This document shows positions 16,426 through 26,114 of a stretch of DNA of 64,000 nucleotides, piece after piece (the first letter of the stretch is position 1; the number at the start of each line of letters is the position of its first letter). This stretch comes from Melioribacteraceae bacterium (lineage in GTDB: Bacteria > Bacteroidota > Ignavibacteria > Ignavibacteriales > Melioribacteraceae), in assembly GCA_027030245.1 (NCBI GenBank), contig JALVFE010000032.1, positions 62,001-126,000 on the forward strand, written 5' to 3'. The translations under genes were made by a program, and so were the position numbers. Under the pieces are notes generated by a model. That model saw only the letters and a list, made by a program, of their open reading frames with translations. It did not search any database and was not told the DNA's origin.

Positions 16426-17694
16426 TTAACCGCTGTATTTTAGCCATTGAATTACTTCGTTCCATTTCGGTTTTTTGCCGGTTTTCAAAATTCCCACTCT
16501 GTAAATTTTTGCCGCCAACCAGAAAACCCCAAACATCGTAATGAGATTAATTATACTTGCAAATATTATTTCGATTGCGGGAACTTCGGTAATCGACATT
16601 CGCGCGGGCATAACCATTAAAGAACCGAACGGAACAAGCGAAACGATTTTGGCAATAGGACTTGTTGGGTTGCTGGGAAGGGAAATTGCAACGAAAAACG
16701 GAATCATTATCAACATCATTACAGGCCAAATAGCCGATTGAGCATCCTGGTCGTTATCGAAAATTGCTCCGACCATTGCGAATAAACCAAGAAATGTAAT
16801 TAATCCTACAAAAAAGTTAAACAAAAAATAAAGGATGTATGGAAGCTTGATTGAAAAGATAAAATCTTCCGGAAGCGTGAACCAATTTGTGGAAATCACC
16901 AAAATTAACGGCGAAAGCCAAATAGCCATTTGTGCAAGACCCGTAATTCCGGTGCCGAGAATTTTGCCGACCATTAACTCCAAAGGGTTTACGGAAGATA
17001 AAAGCACTTCCACAATTCTGTTCGTTTTTTCGGCTACAACCGAACGCATCATCATTGTGCCGAGAAAAATAAGACTGAAATAAAGTAAAAAAGTAAGTAC
17101 GAAAGAAACAACCAGGTTTCCGTATCCTTCTTTTTCAACGCCCAATTCCCTTGAAATTCTAAAAGAATTGAAATCTATACTTTTGCTGAGGTATTCTATA
17201 TCTTTGGTGGAAATCAATTTGTTTGCAAAATACAAATCGACTAACGCCGAATTGATGATGCCTTCTATTTTTTTGAACACAACATTGTTGTTTGGGTTTT
17301 TCGAAAAGTATTCTACATTTTTGTTTTGAAGCGCGCTTTCGGGGATGTAAACGACACCGGTGAGTTTTTCGTCCAATAAATCTTGACGTACGGAATTAAG
17401 GAACAAACCGAATTCGTTTTCATTCATCGTTTTGAAATCGATTTTATAGTAGCCGTTTTTTACGAAAGGACGGTCTTTGAATTCTTCCTTCATTTTTTCC
17501 GTAATTTGTTCCGATTCCGATACGATAACCAGAGTTGTATTTTCGTCCCCTTCGTAAGTCATTACAAAAGTCTGGAAGCCGAGCATTAAAAACATAAGAA
17601 GCGGTATGAGCAGCGTCATGAAAATGAAAGTTTTGGAAAAAAGTTTTTCTCTAAGTTCACGTTTCATCACCGCAAGGGTTCTGTAATTAAACAT
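16426..17694 (-). CDS. ABC-2 type permease (NatB-like)
   Basis: A 422-residue integral membrane protein. One N-terminal helix (about 20-42), a large extracytoplasmic domain (about 45-185), then five or so helices (about 190-400) as in NatB/ABC2_membrane_3 permeases; the motif MMRSVVAEKTNRIVEVLLSSV is the usual cytosolic coupling segment. Its start overlaps the upstream ATPase gene by 8 bases, so the pair is translationally coupled. NatAB-type exporters move sodium ions or other small substrates out of the cell; the actual substrate is not known. An internal start at MKRELREK (codon 10) is possible. Confidence 0.92.
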   Translation of the reverse strand: MFNYRTLAVMKRELREKLFSKTFIFMTLLIPLLMFLMLGFQTFVMTYEGDENTTLVIVSESEQITEKMKEEFKDRPFVKNGYYKIDFKTMNENEFGLFLNSVRQDLLDEKLTGVVYIPESALQNKNVEYFSKNPNNNVVFKKIEGIINSALVDLYFANKLISTKDIEYLSKSIDFNSFRISRELGVEKEGYGNLVVSFVLTFLLYFSLIFLGTMMMRSVVAEKTNRIVEVLLSSVNPLELMVGKILGTGITGLAQMAIWLSPLILVISTNWFTLPEDFIFSIKLPYILYFLFNFFVGLITFLGLFAMVGAIFDNDQDAQSAIWPVMMLIMIPFFVAISLPSNPTSPIAKIVSLVPFGSLMVMPARMSITEVPAIEIIFASIINLITMFGVFWLAAKIYRVGILKTGKKPKWNEVIQWLKYSG

Positions 17695-18622
17695 GATGTA
17701 ACCCCCCGTTGTTTTCTTCTTGTCCGGCTAATTCAATAAATATTTCGTGAAGCGTAATATCGTTTGCATCGAATTTTTTTATCGTAACGTTATTTTCAAT
17801 CAATAGTTTCAACAGTTCTTGAATCTTGGAATCTTCGGTAACTTTTATTCCCGTGGAATTTCCAAAATCCGTTATTTTTTCAATAAAAGGCAATTGGTGA
17901 ATAAAGGAAATATCACCTTCGTAAATCAGGTTAATGTTTCTTTTACCGAAGCGCTGTTTAATTTCGTCCAACTGACCGTTTAAGATAATTTTTCCGTGGT
18001 CTATCATTGCAATATGATCGCACAATCTTTCGGCGAAATCCATTAAATGAGTTGAAAGGATTATAACTTTTCCTTGTTGTTTTTTCTCGGAAATTATGTT
18101 TACCAATAAATTTGTATTAATCGGATCCAAACCCGAAAAGGGTTCGTCTAAAATTATAAATTCTGGATCGTGTAAAATTGTAGCTATAAATTGTACTTTT
18201 TGCTGGTTCCCTTTTGAAAGGTCTTCAATTTTGCTTTGTTTTCTATCGGCAAGATCGAATTTTTCCAAATACTCTTCGGCTTTTTTCTCAATTTCCTTCC
18301 CTTTCTTTCCTTTAAGTTCGGCAAAATAAAGGAGGGTTTCCATTACTTTCATTTTTTTATAAAGTCCGCGTTCTTCCGGAAGATAACCTACGCGGTTCTT
18401 GAATTCTTGTCCGACCTTTGTTCCCCTTAAAATTACTTCACCGTTATCGGGAACGTAAATTCCCATCATCATTCTTATGGTTGTGGTTTTTCCGGCTCCG
18501 TTTCTACCGATTAAGCCGAAAATTGAACCTTCGGGTACATTAAACGAGGCATTGTCAACGGCAGTTAAGCCGTCGAATGTTTTAGTAAGATTTTTAACTT
18601 CGAGGGCGTACATATTCTCCAA
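17687..18622 (-). CDS. ABC transporter ATP-binding protein (NatA-like)
   Basis: A 311-residue nucleotide-binding subunit: Walker A GRNGAGKTTT, Q-loop region GYLPEERGLYKKM, signature LSKGNQQKVQ, Walker B FIILDEPFSGLDP and switch His in LSTHLMDFAE are all intact. The C-terminal about 90 residues form the usual accessory domain. The GYLPEERGLY variant is typical of the NatA branch. It precedes and overlaps its permease. The ATG at 18622 or the one three codons later (MYALEVKNL) could be the true start. Confidence 0.94.
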   Translation of the reverse strand: MENMYALEVKNLTKTFDGLTAVDNASFNVPEGSIFGLIGRNGAGKTTTIRMMMGIYVPDNGEVILRGTKVGQEFKNRVGYLPEERGLYKKMKVMETLLYFAELKGKKGKEIEKKAEEYLEKFDLADRKQSKIEDLSKGNQQKVQFIATILHDPEFIILDEPFSGLDPINTNLLVNIISEKKQQGKVIILSTHLMDFAERLCDHIAMIDHGKIILNGQLDEIKQRFGKRNINLIYEGDISFIHQLPFIEKITDFGNSTGIKVTEDSKIQELLKLLIENNVTIKKFDANDITLHEIFIELAGQEENNGGLHHV

Positions 18623-18812
18623 ATTTGTTATGACAAAGGTAATGAATTTAATTTAAGAATTCAGTACGGATCTTAAATCTGATGAATTAACGGAATCATG
18701 CGATAAAATGAATTTCTTAAACAACTAAGAAAGTCAAAATGATTCTATTCAAAACAAAAAAATGATATTTTTAGAGTAAACTTCTTCCGTTATTAACTAA
18801 TTCGGAGATTTT

Positions 18813-20450
18813 ATGGATTTTACAATTCTTGATTTTGCAGTTTTTGGCATTTATATACTTGGTATAATTCTTTTAGGGCTTTGGGTTTCCCGGACGAAAA
18901 AAGGACACGAGAGGGATTCGCAAGATTATTTCCTTGCCGGTAAAACACTTCCGTGGTGGGCAATAGGAGCTTCGTTAATTGCTGCGAATATTTCCGCTGA
19001 GCAATTTATCGGAATGTCCGGTTCGGGTTTTGCAATCGGACTTGCAATTGCTTCGTACGAATGGATGGCTGCGCTTACTTTGATAATCGTCGGAAAATAT
19101 TTTCTCCCTATCTTTATCGAAAAAGGTCTTTATACGATTCCGGAATTCATAGAAAAACGGTTCAGCACAAACTTAAAAACAATCCTTGCAATTTTCTGGG
19201 TTGCCCTTTTCATTTTCGTTAATCTTACTTCTGTGCTTTTTCTCGGCGGTAAAGCAATCGATACGATAATCGGCACTGGCGACGGCAGTCTTATTTTTTA
19301 CTCTATTTTGGTATTGGCTTTTATCTCTGCGGCATATTCGTTATATGGCGGACTTTCGGCGGTTGCGTGGACGGACATAGTGCAAGTTATGCTTTTAATA
19401 CTTGGCGGATTTATTACGACCGTTTTGGCTCTAGATTACGTTACACCCGAAGGAGGAGTAATTAACGGATTTGCTCACATTTTAAATTCCGCCGGCGATA
19501 AATTTCACATGATTCTTTCGAGGGATAATCCCGAATTTTTTAATTTGCCCGGTATTGCCGTTTTAATCGGGGGAATGTGGGTTGCTAATTTATATTATTG
19601 GGGTTTCAATCAATATATAATTCAACGGACTCTTGCATCAAAATCTATTAAACAAGGTCAGCGCGGAATTTTGTTTGCCGCATTTCTAAAATTACTTATT
19701 CCGCTTTTGGTTGTAATACCCGGCATAGTTGCGTATGTTTTATTTACGCAACCGGAAGGCACAACCGTAATGCCGGGAATTAAAGAAGCTTTTACGAAAG
19801 CCGGCGGCGGAATTAATTACGATAAAGCTTATCCTTGGTTAATCAAAACGTTTGTGCCGGTAGGTTTCAAAGGGTTGGTGCTTGCGGCTTTAACCGCCGC
19901 TATCGTTTCTTCGCTTGCTTCCATGCTTAATTCCACTTCCACAATTTTCACGATGGATATTTACAAACCTTACCTTAACAAAAACGCTTCGGAAAAAATA
20001 TTGGTAAGGGTCGGAAGGATTACCGCTGGTGCAGCATTGTTAATTGCTATTGTCGTTGCTCCGTTGCTCGGCAACGTTCCGCAAATGTTTCAATATATTC
20101 AAGAATACACCGGTTTGGTTAGTCCGGGAATTCTCGGGGTGTTTTTAATGGGATTGTTTTGGAAAAAGGCTACAAACAAGGGCGCAATTGTTGGGGTTGT
20201 CCTTTCGATATTTGTTGCCTTCTTATTAAAGTTACCCGCAATCGATTTGCCGTGGATGGATCAGATGATGTATACGCTGTTGATTACCATGGTAATTATT
20301 GCCGGCGTAAGTTTAACCGTTTCGCCGAACGACGACGATCCCAAAGGTATTCCGTTAACGGCGAAAATATTTAAAACGGATTCGGTGTTTAACGCCGGTT
20401 CATACGTTTTGATGTTGATACTTGCGGTTTTGTATGCCGTGTTTTGGTAA
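18813..20450 (+). CDS. Sodium/solute symporter (SSS family, SGLT-like)
   Basis: A 545-residue polytopic membrane protein with about 13-14 hydrophobic helices. SSS-family motifs are visible: DYFLAGKTLPWWAIGASLIAANISAEQFIGMSGSGFAIG near the N-terminus, YSLYGGLSAVAWTDIVQ in the middle, and GLVLAALTAAIVSSLASMLNSTSTIFTMDIY. It is expected to import a sugar or similar solute with sodium across the inner membrane. It stands alone, with a good GGAG site at 18803-18806 before the ATG. The substrate cannot be assigned; the SGLT subgroup suggests a sugar. Confidence 0.92.
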   Translation: MDFTILDFAVFGIYILGIILLGLWVSRTKKGHERDSQDYFLAGKTLPWWAIGASLIAANISAEQFIGMSGSGFAIGLAIASYEWMAALTLIIVGKYFLPIFIEKGLYTIPEFIEKRFSTNLKTILAIFWVALFIFVNLTSVLFLGGKAIDTIIGTGDGSLIFYSILVLAFISAAYSLYGGLSAVAWTDIVQVMLLILGGFITTVLALDYVTPEGGVINGFAHILNSAGDKFHMILSRDNPEFFNLPGIAVLIGGMWVANLYYWGFNQYIIQRTLASKSIKQGQRGILFAAFLKLLIPLLVVIPGIVAYVLFTQPEGTTVMPGIKEAFTKAGGGINYDKAYPWLIKTFVPVGFKGLVLAALTAAIVSSLASMLNSTSTIFTMDIYKPYLNKNASEKILVRVGRITAGAALLIAIVVAPLLGNVPQMFQYIQEYTGLVSPGILGVFLMGLFWKKATNKGAIVGVVLSIFVAFLLKLPAIDLPWMDQMMYTLLITMVIIAGVSLTVSPNDDDPKGIPLTAKIFKTDSVFNAGSYVLMLILAVLYAVFW

Positions 20451-20457
20451 AACGGAA

Positions 20458-20485
20458 AGCGGAATCTTTGGTTAACGGTTCCGCT
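20458..20485. terminator. Hairpin between convergent symporter and acetyltransferase genes
   Basis: AGCGGAA at 20458-20464 pairs with TTCCGCT at 20479-20485, in the 33-base gap between two convergent stops. There is no clear T run on either side, so termination strength is uncertain. Confidence 0.4.
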
Positions 20486-21050
20486 ACTTACCGAAATATT
20501 CGGATTTTAAAATTGAGAAGATTTTTATATCCCGGAAGTCTTTCTTTAGATAAAGATATTGGCGCAGCAATCCTTCTTCTTTCATTCCGGCTTTCAACAA
20601 AACTTTAATCGATTGTTCGTTTTCTTTAATACATTTGGCTTCGATGCGGTTGAGTCTCATCTTTTCAAATCCGAACTGAATCACTTTTTTGAGGGCTTCG
20701 GTGGTAATGCCTTTGTTCCAATATTGTTTGGCTAAAGTGTAACCCACTTCGGCTTTGTTGTGTTCGGATTCCAAACTTACAAACCCGATTGTTCCGATAA
20801 TCTTTTTCGTTTCTTTCAGTTCGATTCCCCAGGGAGCGGGTTCGTTTTTATTGTAAAGCTCAATCACTACATTTAAAAATTCGAGCGTTTCCAATTCCGA
20901 ATGATGTGCGTCCCACATTACGTATTGGGCTACTTCTTCGTCGTGGGCGTAACTGTAAATATCGTTTACGTCTTTGTAGAGAAGTTTTCTGAGAACAAGT
21001 CTTTCCGTTTCCAATTTCGGAAGGTTGTTGAATATTCTTTGGGTCTCCAT
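20484..21050 (-). CDS. GNAT-family N-acetyltransferase (RimJ/RimL type)
   Basis: A 188-residue acetyltransferase_3 protein: N-terminal LETERLVLRKL, acetyl-CoA-binding strand AEVGYTLAKQYWNKGITTEALKKVI, and KENEQSIKVLLKAGMKEEGLLRQY. It probably transfers an acetyl group from acetyl-CoA to a protein N-terminus or small molecule. Length and motif order are normal for the RimJ/RimL-like branch. The substrate cannot be told. Confidence 0.9.
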   Translation of the reverse strand: METQRIFNNLPKLETERLVLRKLLYKDVNDIYSYAHDEEVAQYVMWDAHHSELETLEFLNVVIELYNKNEPAPWGIELKETKKIIGTIGFVSLESEHNKAEVGYTLAKQYWNKGITTEALKKVIQFGFEKMRLNRIEAKCIKENEQSIKVLLKAGMKEEGLLRQYLYLKKDFRDIKIFSILKSEYFGK

Positions 21051-21143
21051 AAAGTAATCCCTTTTTCAATAACGGAAAATTAGGTAATTTTGAAATAACA
21101 TTATTTATCGCAGATCACATAAACAATATATTCGGAGAAAAAT

Positions 21144-21356
21144 ATGATAAGTAAAGAGCTTTTGGAAATTCTTTGTTGCCCCGAAACAAAAGCGGATTTG
21201 GTGCTTGACGGGGATTTTCTTGTTTCTACCGATAAACAAACGAGAAGAAGATACAGAATAGAAGACGATATTCCGATTTTGTTAATCGAGGAATCGGAAC
21301 AGCTCGATTTCGAAACCTGGGAAGAAATAATGAAAAAACACGGAAGGGAAGTCTGA
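21144..21356 (+). CDS. Trm112-family small zinc-ribbon-like protein
   Basis: A 70-residue protein starting MISKELLEILCCPETKADL and continuing RRYRIEDDIPILLIEE, the compact Trm112 (formerly UPF0434) pattern. In eukaryotes and archaea Trm112 activates methyltransferases; bacterial versions have a less defined role. Only the N-terminal Cys pair is present; the second zinc pair is absent, as in many bacterial members. A GGAG site at 21132-21135 precedes the ATG. Confidence 0.85.
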   Translation: MISKELLEILCCPETKADLVLDGDFLVSTDKQTRRRYRIEDDIPILLIEESEQLDFETWEEIMKKHGREV

Positions 21357-21384
21357 TTTTTATCGCAAATATCGAAAAGTTGAG

Positions 21385-22995
21385 TTATTTAAAAATTAAA
21401 GAAAACACAGTGCCTTTGTTTTTTTTGCTTTTTACGTTTAGTTCGATGTTGTTTATTTCCGCATATTCTTTAACCAATGTAAGACCAAGCCCAACGCCAT
21501 CGTATCTTCTGGTATAACCGCTTTCTTCTTGTGAAAAAATATCGTAAATGTGAGGTAAGTATTTATCCGAAATTCCAATTCCGGTATCCGAAATATTTAT
21601 TTGTAGATTGCCGGCATCATTTCGGAATATATGGATTTCGATCTTTCCTTGTTTTGTGTATTTTACCGAATTATCGATTATGTGGGTTATCAATTCTTTT
21701 ACGGTTTTTTTATCGCAAACAATTTCACATCTTCCCGCTTCGTTAATTACTTCCAATTCCAAATTACTTTTTTCCAGTTGCTCTTTGAATTGATTTACAA
21801 CCGGTTCGATGATTTGCTTTGTTAATTCAATGTTAACAAAGTTCAAATCGAATTTTTTGCTTTTAACTTGGGAAGCGTTTAACATTAATTCTATTGTTCT
21901 TCTCAATCTTTCGCTGCTGCGTTTAATTACATCGAAACTTTCACGGAGTTCGTCGGAAAGATTATCTTTAAGTTCGGTTTCAAGCAGCGCGGAAAAACTT
22001 AAAATTGCGCTTAAGGGCGTCCGCACTTCGTGGGAGATTTGGGAAAGGAATTCCGATTTCATATTGCTTAATTCTTCCGCTCTCTCTTTTGCCGCTTTCA
22101 ATTCTTCTTCGTAATTTTTCCGCTCGATTACCCTTGAAACTTGATCCGCAATTAATTCGAGGGTTTTTTTCTCTTTTTCCGAAAATGCCGGTTCGCGCTC
22201 GAAACTTTGAACCGATAACACTCCGTTAATTTTGTTTTTGCTTTTCAGCGGAACACCGATAAAGTATTCGGGAATATTTTCTCCGGTTATTCTTTTAAAA
22301 GATGTTATGTTTTTTATTTCGGTTTTCTTGTAAAGCAAACTTTTCTTTTTTTCGTAAACAAGCGAAGATAAATAATAGTCAGTTTGATTGTTTCTCGATT
22401 TCCCACGCAGAAATACATTGTTTAATTCGTGTTTACCGTTAAATTTCCGGATTTGATAAATCGCAATGTTATCGATGGGAATTAATTGACTGATTGCACT
22501 TTGAACCGAATCGAAAATATCTTCAGGGGATTCCGCAACGGTTGCTTCTTGAGAAATTTTAAGCAAAACCGAGCGGATTAGTTCGCTTTGCATTCTGTCG
22601 GAAATATCAACCGCAGTAATTACTCTGTTTTTGGCTCCGTTATCGTCCGTTACAATTATGTCCGTTGCAAAAACATACAGGTAAGTGCCGTTTTTTCGTT
22701 TAAGTTTAAGTTCTTTTTTAGTTATTTGGTCGGAACCGTGTTTGTAAGATTTCGGAAATGTGGAATATATTTTCTCTTCGACAGGTAAAAGGATTTCGAA
22801 TTTTTCCCCGGTTAATTCTTCAACGGAATATCCGACCATTTGTGCAAAAGCTTCGTTTACGCGAACTATAAATCCGTTTTCGGCAACCACACAAATTCCG
22901 CTGCCGTTCGATTCGAAAATCGAATAAAATAAATTTCCTTTTGACCCGGATTCTCTTTTTTTCGATTTTATTTGTTTGTTTTTTACTATTTCCAC
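21385..22995 (-). CDS. PAS-GAF sensor histidine kinase (orphan)
   Basis: A 536-residue soluble kinase: PAS about 25-135, GAF about 140-292, coiled linker, HisKA with FLSQISHEVRTPLSAIL (H322) and HATPase with IIDNSVKYT, DTGIGIS and GVGLGLT. No response regulator gene is adjacent, so it is an orphan kinase here. Its catalytic end (QEESGYTR, LVKEYAEINN) is strikingly like that of the kinase at 2206-4590, so both may feed the same receiver, for example the lone one at 4598-4960. That link is inference. Confidence 0.93.
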   Translation of the reverse strand: MEIVKNKQIKSKKRESGSKGNLFYSIFESNGSGICVVAENGFIVRVNEAFAQMVGYSVEELTGEKFEILLPVEEKIYSTFPKSYKHGSDQITKKELKLKRKNGTYLYVFATDIIVTDDNGAKNRVITAVDISDRMQSELIRSVLLKISQEATVAESPEDIFDSVQSAISQLIPIDNIAIYQIRKFNGKHELNNVFLRGKSRNNQTDYYLSSLVYEKKKSLLYKKTEIKNITSFKRITGENIPEYFIGVPLKSKNKINGVLSVQSFEREPAFSEKEKKTLELIADQVSRVIERKNYEEELKAAKERAEELSNMKSEFLSQISHEVRTPLSAILSFSALLETELKDNLSDELRESFDVIKRSSERLRRTIELMLNASQVKSKKFDLNFVNIELTKQIIEPVVNQFKEQLEKSNLELEVINEAGRCEIVCDKKTVKELITHIIDNSVKYTKQGKIEIHIFRNDAGNLQINISDTGIGISDKYLPHIYDIFSQEESGYTRRYDGVGLGLTLVKEYAEINNIELNVKSKKNKGTVFSLIFK

Positions 22996-23094
22996 AGTTA
23001 TCCCGTTGATGAGACATTTTCTCCGTTTTATTATCGGTGAAACGTGGAAATTCTTAAGAATCGGATTGTTTTAAGGTGCAAATGCAAAATTGTT

Positions 23095-23144
23095 ACTGAC
23101 ATTTCTATCGAGTTATAACACTGACATTTTTATCAAGTCGTTAC
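23095..23144. repeat. Two 25-base direct repeats (possible insertion-sequence end remnant)
   Basis: ACTGACATTTCTATCGAG (unit 1, 23095-23119) is followed directly by ACTGACATTTTTATCAAG (unit 2, 23120-23144); I count 20 of 25 identical bases. Tandem repeats of this kind occur at ends of IS21-family elements, and may also be tandem protein-binding sites. No transposase gene is nearby. The region lies about 90 bases upstream of the ferredoxin gene. Confidence 0.5.
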
Positions 23145-23168
23145 AATAATTTTGCGAAACATTATTAA

Positions 23169-23204
23169 TTCTTTAAATTGACTAACCCATTCAGTATCTT
23201 TGTT
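23169..23204 (+). promoter_or_regulatory. Possible Bacteroidota-type promoter for the ferredoxin operon
   Basis: TATCTTTG (matching TAnnTTTG) lies about 30 bases before the ferredoxin ATG, and TTTA stands 19 bases upstream of it, where the Bacteroidota consensus has TTTG. One base differs from the consensus, and the call rests on the assumed phylum. Confidence 0.3.
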
Positions 23205-23231
23205 TTCTCATATTTAAGAAAGGGATAAACC

Positions 23232-23438
23232 TTGTTGATGATAGAAATTCTTCCCGATAAATGCGATTTTTGCGGTTGCTGTGTTGGCGTTTGTCCGGAA
23301 GACGCAATAGAATTAAAAGAAGCCGAAATCTTTATTATAGAAGAATTATGCACCAATTGCGCAAAGTGCGTATGGTCCTGCCCGATTGAAGTCCTTGTTT
23401 TCAACAGAAACGGAGTGAAGAAGAATGCAGAAAAATAA
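23232..23438 (+). CDS. 2[4Fe-4S] ferredoxin
   Basis: A 68-residue ferredoxin with two cluster motifs: CDFCGCCVGVCP (about residues 11-22) and CTNCAKCVWSCP (about 40-51). It probably carries low-potential electrons to the reductase encoded by the next gene, whose start it overlaps by 14 bases. The start may be the TTG at 23232 or the ATG two codons on (MIEILPDK), which fits the GAAAGGGA ribosome-binding site less closely. Translation coupling with the reductase is likely. Confidence 0.93.
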   Translation: MLMIEILPDKCDFCGCCVGVCPEDAIELKEAEIFIIEELCTNCAKCVWSCPIEVLVFNRNGVKKNAEK

Positions 23439-24597
23439 ATACGACGTAGTTGTTGTCGGTGCGGGACCGGCGGGCTCTATGGCTGCAAGATTTGCCGCCG
23501 AAAAAGGAATTTCGGTGTTGGTTCTTGAAAAGGACCGCGATGTGGGTTATCCCGTGCGGTGCGGCGAAGCGGTTAGCAGAAAGGGAATCGAAGAATTTAT
23601 ACCTTCGGATCCGAAATTTATTGCTACAACTATCGATAAATTTTCGTTTATCGCTCCGGATGGAACCGAAGTGGTAATTCCGTTGGAAGAGGAAGGCTAT
23701 ATTTTGGAAAGGCGTATTTTCGATTACGAATTGGCTAAAACCGCAGCGAAAGCCGGCGCGGAAATTATGACACGCGCATACGTTAACGGATTGTTGTTCG
23801 ACGGTGACAAGGTTTCCGGAGTGAAATACGAACACCAAGGCGAACAAAAAGAAATATCCGCTGAAATAGTGATTGCTGCTGATGGCGTAGAATCCCGCGT
23901 GGGAAGATGGGCGGGATTGAAAACGCATATCGATTTCAGAGATATGGAGAGTGCCGTGCAAATTACGGCAGCCAATATTTCGGTAGATCCGGAAACATGT
24001 TATTTTTATTTCGGGGAAGAATTTGCACCGCAAGGATATTTCTGGATTTTCCCGAAAGACAAAAATTCGGCTAACATCGGATTGGGAATTGGCGGTGATA
24101 GGAACAGAAAAAAAAGCGCTTTAACTTATCTCAATAATTTTATGGAAAAGCATTATCCCGGCGCTTCCGTTTTAACCGTAATTGCCGGCGGCGTTCCGTG
24201 CGTTCCAACTCTTGAAAAAATTGTTGCGCCCGGAATTATGTTGGCAGGTGATGCAGCACGACAGGTTAATCCGCTTTCCGGAGGCGGAATTGCAAGCGGA
24301 ATGATTGGCGGAAGTATTGCAGGAACCGTTGCGGCGGAATCGATTTTGAACAAAAACCCGGATCATATTTTCGAATACGAAAAACGGTGGAACGACCGCT
24401 TGGGCAAAAGACACCGGATTTTTGACAGAATAAAAAACGGGATTTACAATTTTTCGGACGAGCAATTTAACAGTATTGCGCATGCCGCCGTTAAACTTCC
24501 CGTTGAAAAACGTTCGCTCGGAAACATTTTTAAAACTGCTTTGGTAAATAAACCGGCGTTATTAGTAGACGTAGCAAAAGTGTTTTTTACAAAATGA
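23425..24597 (+). CDS. Geranylgeranyl reductase-family FAD oxidoreductase
   Basis: A 390-residue flavoprotein of the GGR/digeranylgeranyl-glycerophospholipid reductase family. FAD motifs: VVVVGAGPAGSMAARFAA (about 7-24), EKDRDVGYPVRCGEAVS, AADGVESRVGRWAG and GIMLAGDAARQVNPLSGGGI. Such enzymes hydrogenate isoprenoid double bonds. In bacteria the lipid target may be menaquinone side chains or other polyprenyl compounds. The overlapping ferredoxin gene upstream is a plausible electron donor. It overlaps the following kinase gene by four bases (ATGA), which is unusual for a metabolic enzyme. Confidence 0.9.
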   Translation: MQKNKYDVVVVGAGPAGSMAARFAAEKGISVLVLEKDRDVGYPVRCGEAVSRKGIEEFIPSDPKFIATTIDKFSFIAPDGTEVVIPLEEEGYILERRIFDYELAKTAAKAGAEIMTRAYVNGLLFDGDKVSGVKYEHQGEQKEISAEIVIAADGVESRVGRWAGLKTHIDFRDMESAVQITAANISVDPETCYFYFGEEFAPQGYFWIFPKDKNSANIGLGIGGDRNRKKSALTYLNNFMEKHYPGASVLTVIAGGVPCVPTLEKIVAPGIMLAGDAARQVNPLSGGGIASGMIGGSIAGTVAAESILNKNPDHIFEYEKRWNDRLGKRHRIFDRIKNGIYNFSDEQFNSIAHAAVKLPVEKRSLGNIFKTALVNKPALLVDVAKVFFTK

Positions 24598-26105
24598 AAA
24601 AAATTATTTACGATTTATTTAATAAATACAGCGATTCCATTTTAAGCGAATGGTTCGAAAAAGCCGCGGCGGTTTTCAAGGGCAATGTAACAGGTGAAGA
24701 AATAAAACAATTCGGTAAAGATTGTATCGAGTTGTTTTCTAAATTGGTTTCTTCAAAGGGGAACGGAGATTTCGATAAATTTCTTGAAAATTCGTATGAC
24801 TTGTTCTCACGGTCGAAATTGAATCTTTTGGAGATTAGTCAGATTTTTAATTACGGCAGAAATGCGGTAATAAATCATTTAAATAAGAAAGACAAAGAAA
24901 AATTCGATCCGCTGGTTGTTATCGGTTTTTTGGATGAGTTGATTGAAATGGTTTTTGCGCGGTTCAGCATGTATTATCAAGAAAGAAAAACAAAAGAACT
25001 AAATGCCAATTTGGAAAACCTTACTTCCCAACTCGAGCAAAGCCGCCAGTATCTTCAAAATATTCTTCAAGCTTCGGATGCCGCAATTATGGTAATCGAC
25101 CGTAACGAAAAAATTGTGGCGTGGAACAAAGGCGCGGAAAAAATTTTCGGTTACACTCAATCCGAAATTATAGGAAAGCCTTCTTCTTATCTTATTCCAT
25201 CGGATGAAGAACATAAGGACGAGTTGGATTATATCAAAAAAGAAGTAAGCAAAAAAGGTTCTTTGGAAAATTACGAAACGGAGAGAAAAACCAAAAACGG
25301 GGAAACCATCCCGGTTCAACTTAACGTGACCAAACTCGAAAACGGAACCGGAAATTATTACGGCAGAACGGTAATTATTAAAGACGTAACGGAAGTAAAA
25401 AGACTTCAACAGCAAATTGACCAATCGGAGAAATTGGCGGTAATCGGACAATTGGCAGCCGGGGTGGCTCACGAAATAGGAAATCCGTTAACTTCCATTT
25501 CTTCGCTCGTGCAAATTTTGCAAAGACGTTCCAACGATTTGTTTGTGAAAGAACAGCTTTCCAATATCAAAGAAAATATAGATAGAATTTCCAAAATAGT
25601 TAGGGAATTGGTGGATCTTTCCAGACCGCCGAGCAACGTTGAGGAAGTTACGCAAATTAACGATGTGGTTAAAACCGCTTTGGGAATTGTAAAATACGAT
25701 AAACGCGTAAAAGAAGTTGTTTTTGAAACGAACCTTGATGAAAAATCGCCTTTTATCAAAATTGTTCCCGATCAATTCGTTCAAGTTTTTATTAATATTC
25801 TTATCAACGCTCTCGATGCGATAGAAGGCAGGGGAAAAATCAAAGTGATTTCATCGCACGATGAAAAAAATATTTATGTCGATATTATCGATAACGGCTG
25901 TGGAATTGACAGTAAAAACATCGGTAAAATTTTCGATCCGTTTTTTACCACTAAAGAAGTGGGAAAAGGAACCGGACTCGGTTTGGCAATCAGTTATAAC
26001 ATCGTAAAAAAAGTGGGCGGCGATATTAAAGTATCGAGCACATTAAACAAGGGAAGTAAATTTTCCGTAATATTACCAATTAATACAAACGAAAAAGAAA
26101 ATTAA
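24594..26105 (+). CDS. NtrB-like PAS sensor histidine kinase
   Basis: A 503-residue soluble kinase. Residues 1-130 form a helical region like the RsbR N-terminal (RsbRD) fold; a coiled segment leads to PAS about 150-265 ([28 protein letters not shown]), then HisKA with [16 protein letters not shown] and HATPase with [20 protein letters not shown] and GTGLGLAIS. The AHEIGNPL H-box is typical of NtrB/AtoS kinases, and the NtrC-type regulator follows 9 bases later. Signal unknown. Its start overlaps the reductase gene. Confidence 0.94.
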   Translation: MKKIIYDLFNKYSDSILSEWFEKAAAVFKGNVTGEEIKQFGKDCIELFSKLVSSKGNGDFDKFLENSYDLFSRSKLNLLEISQIFNYGRNAVINHLNKKDKEKFDPLVVIGFLDELIEMVFARFSMYYQERKTKELNANLENLTSQLEQSRQYLQNILQASDAAIMVIDRNEKIVAWNKGAEKIFGYTQSEIIGKPSSYLIPSDEEHKDELDYIKKEVSKKGSLENYETERKTKNGETIPVQLNVTKLENGTGNYYGRTVIIKDVTEVKRLQQQIDQSEKLAVIGQLAAGVAHEIGNPLTSISSLVQILQRRSNDLFVKEQLSNIKENIDRISKIVRELVDLSRPPSNVEEVTQINDVVKTALGIVKYDKRVKEVVFETNLDEKSPFIKIVPDQFVQVFINILINALDAIEGRGKIKVISSHDEKNIYVDIIDNGCGIDSKNIGKIFDPFFTTKEVGKGTGLGLAISYNIVKKVGGDIKVSSTLNKGSKFSVILPINTNEKEN

Positions 26106-26114
26106 GGAATAAAA

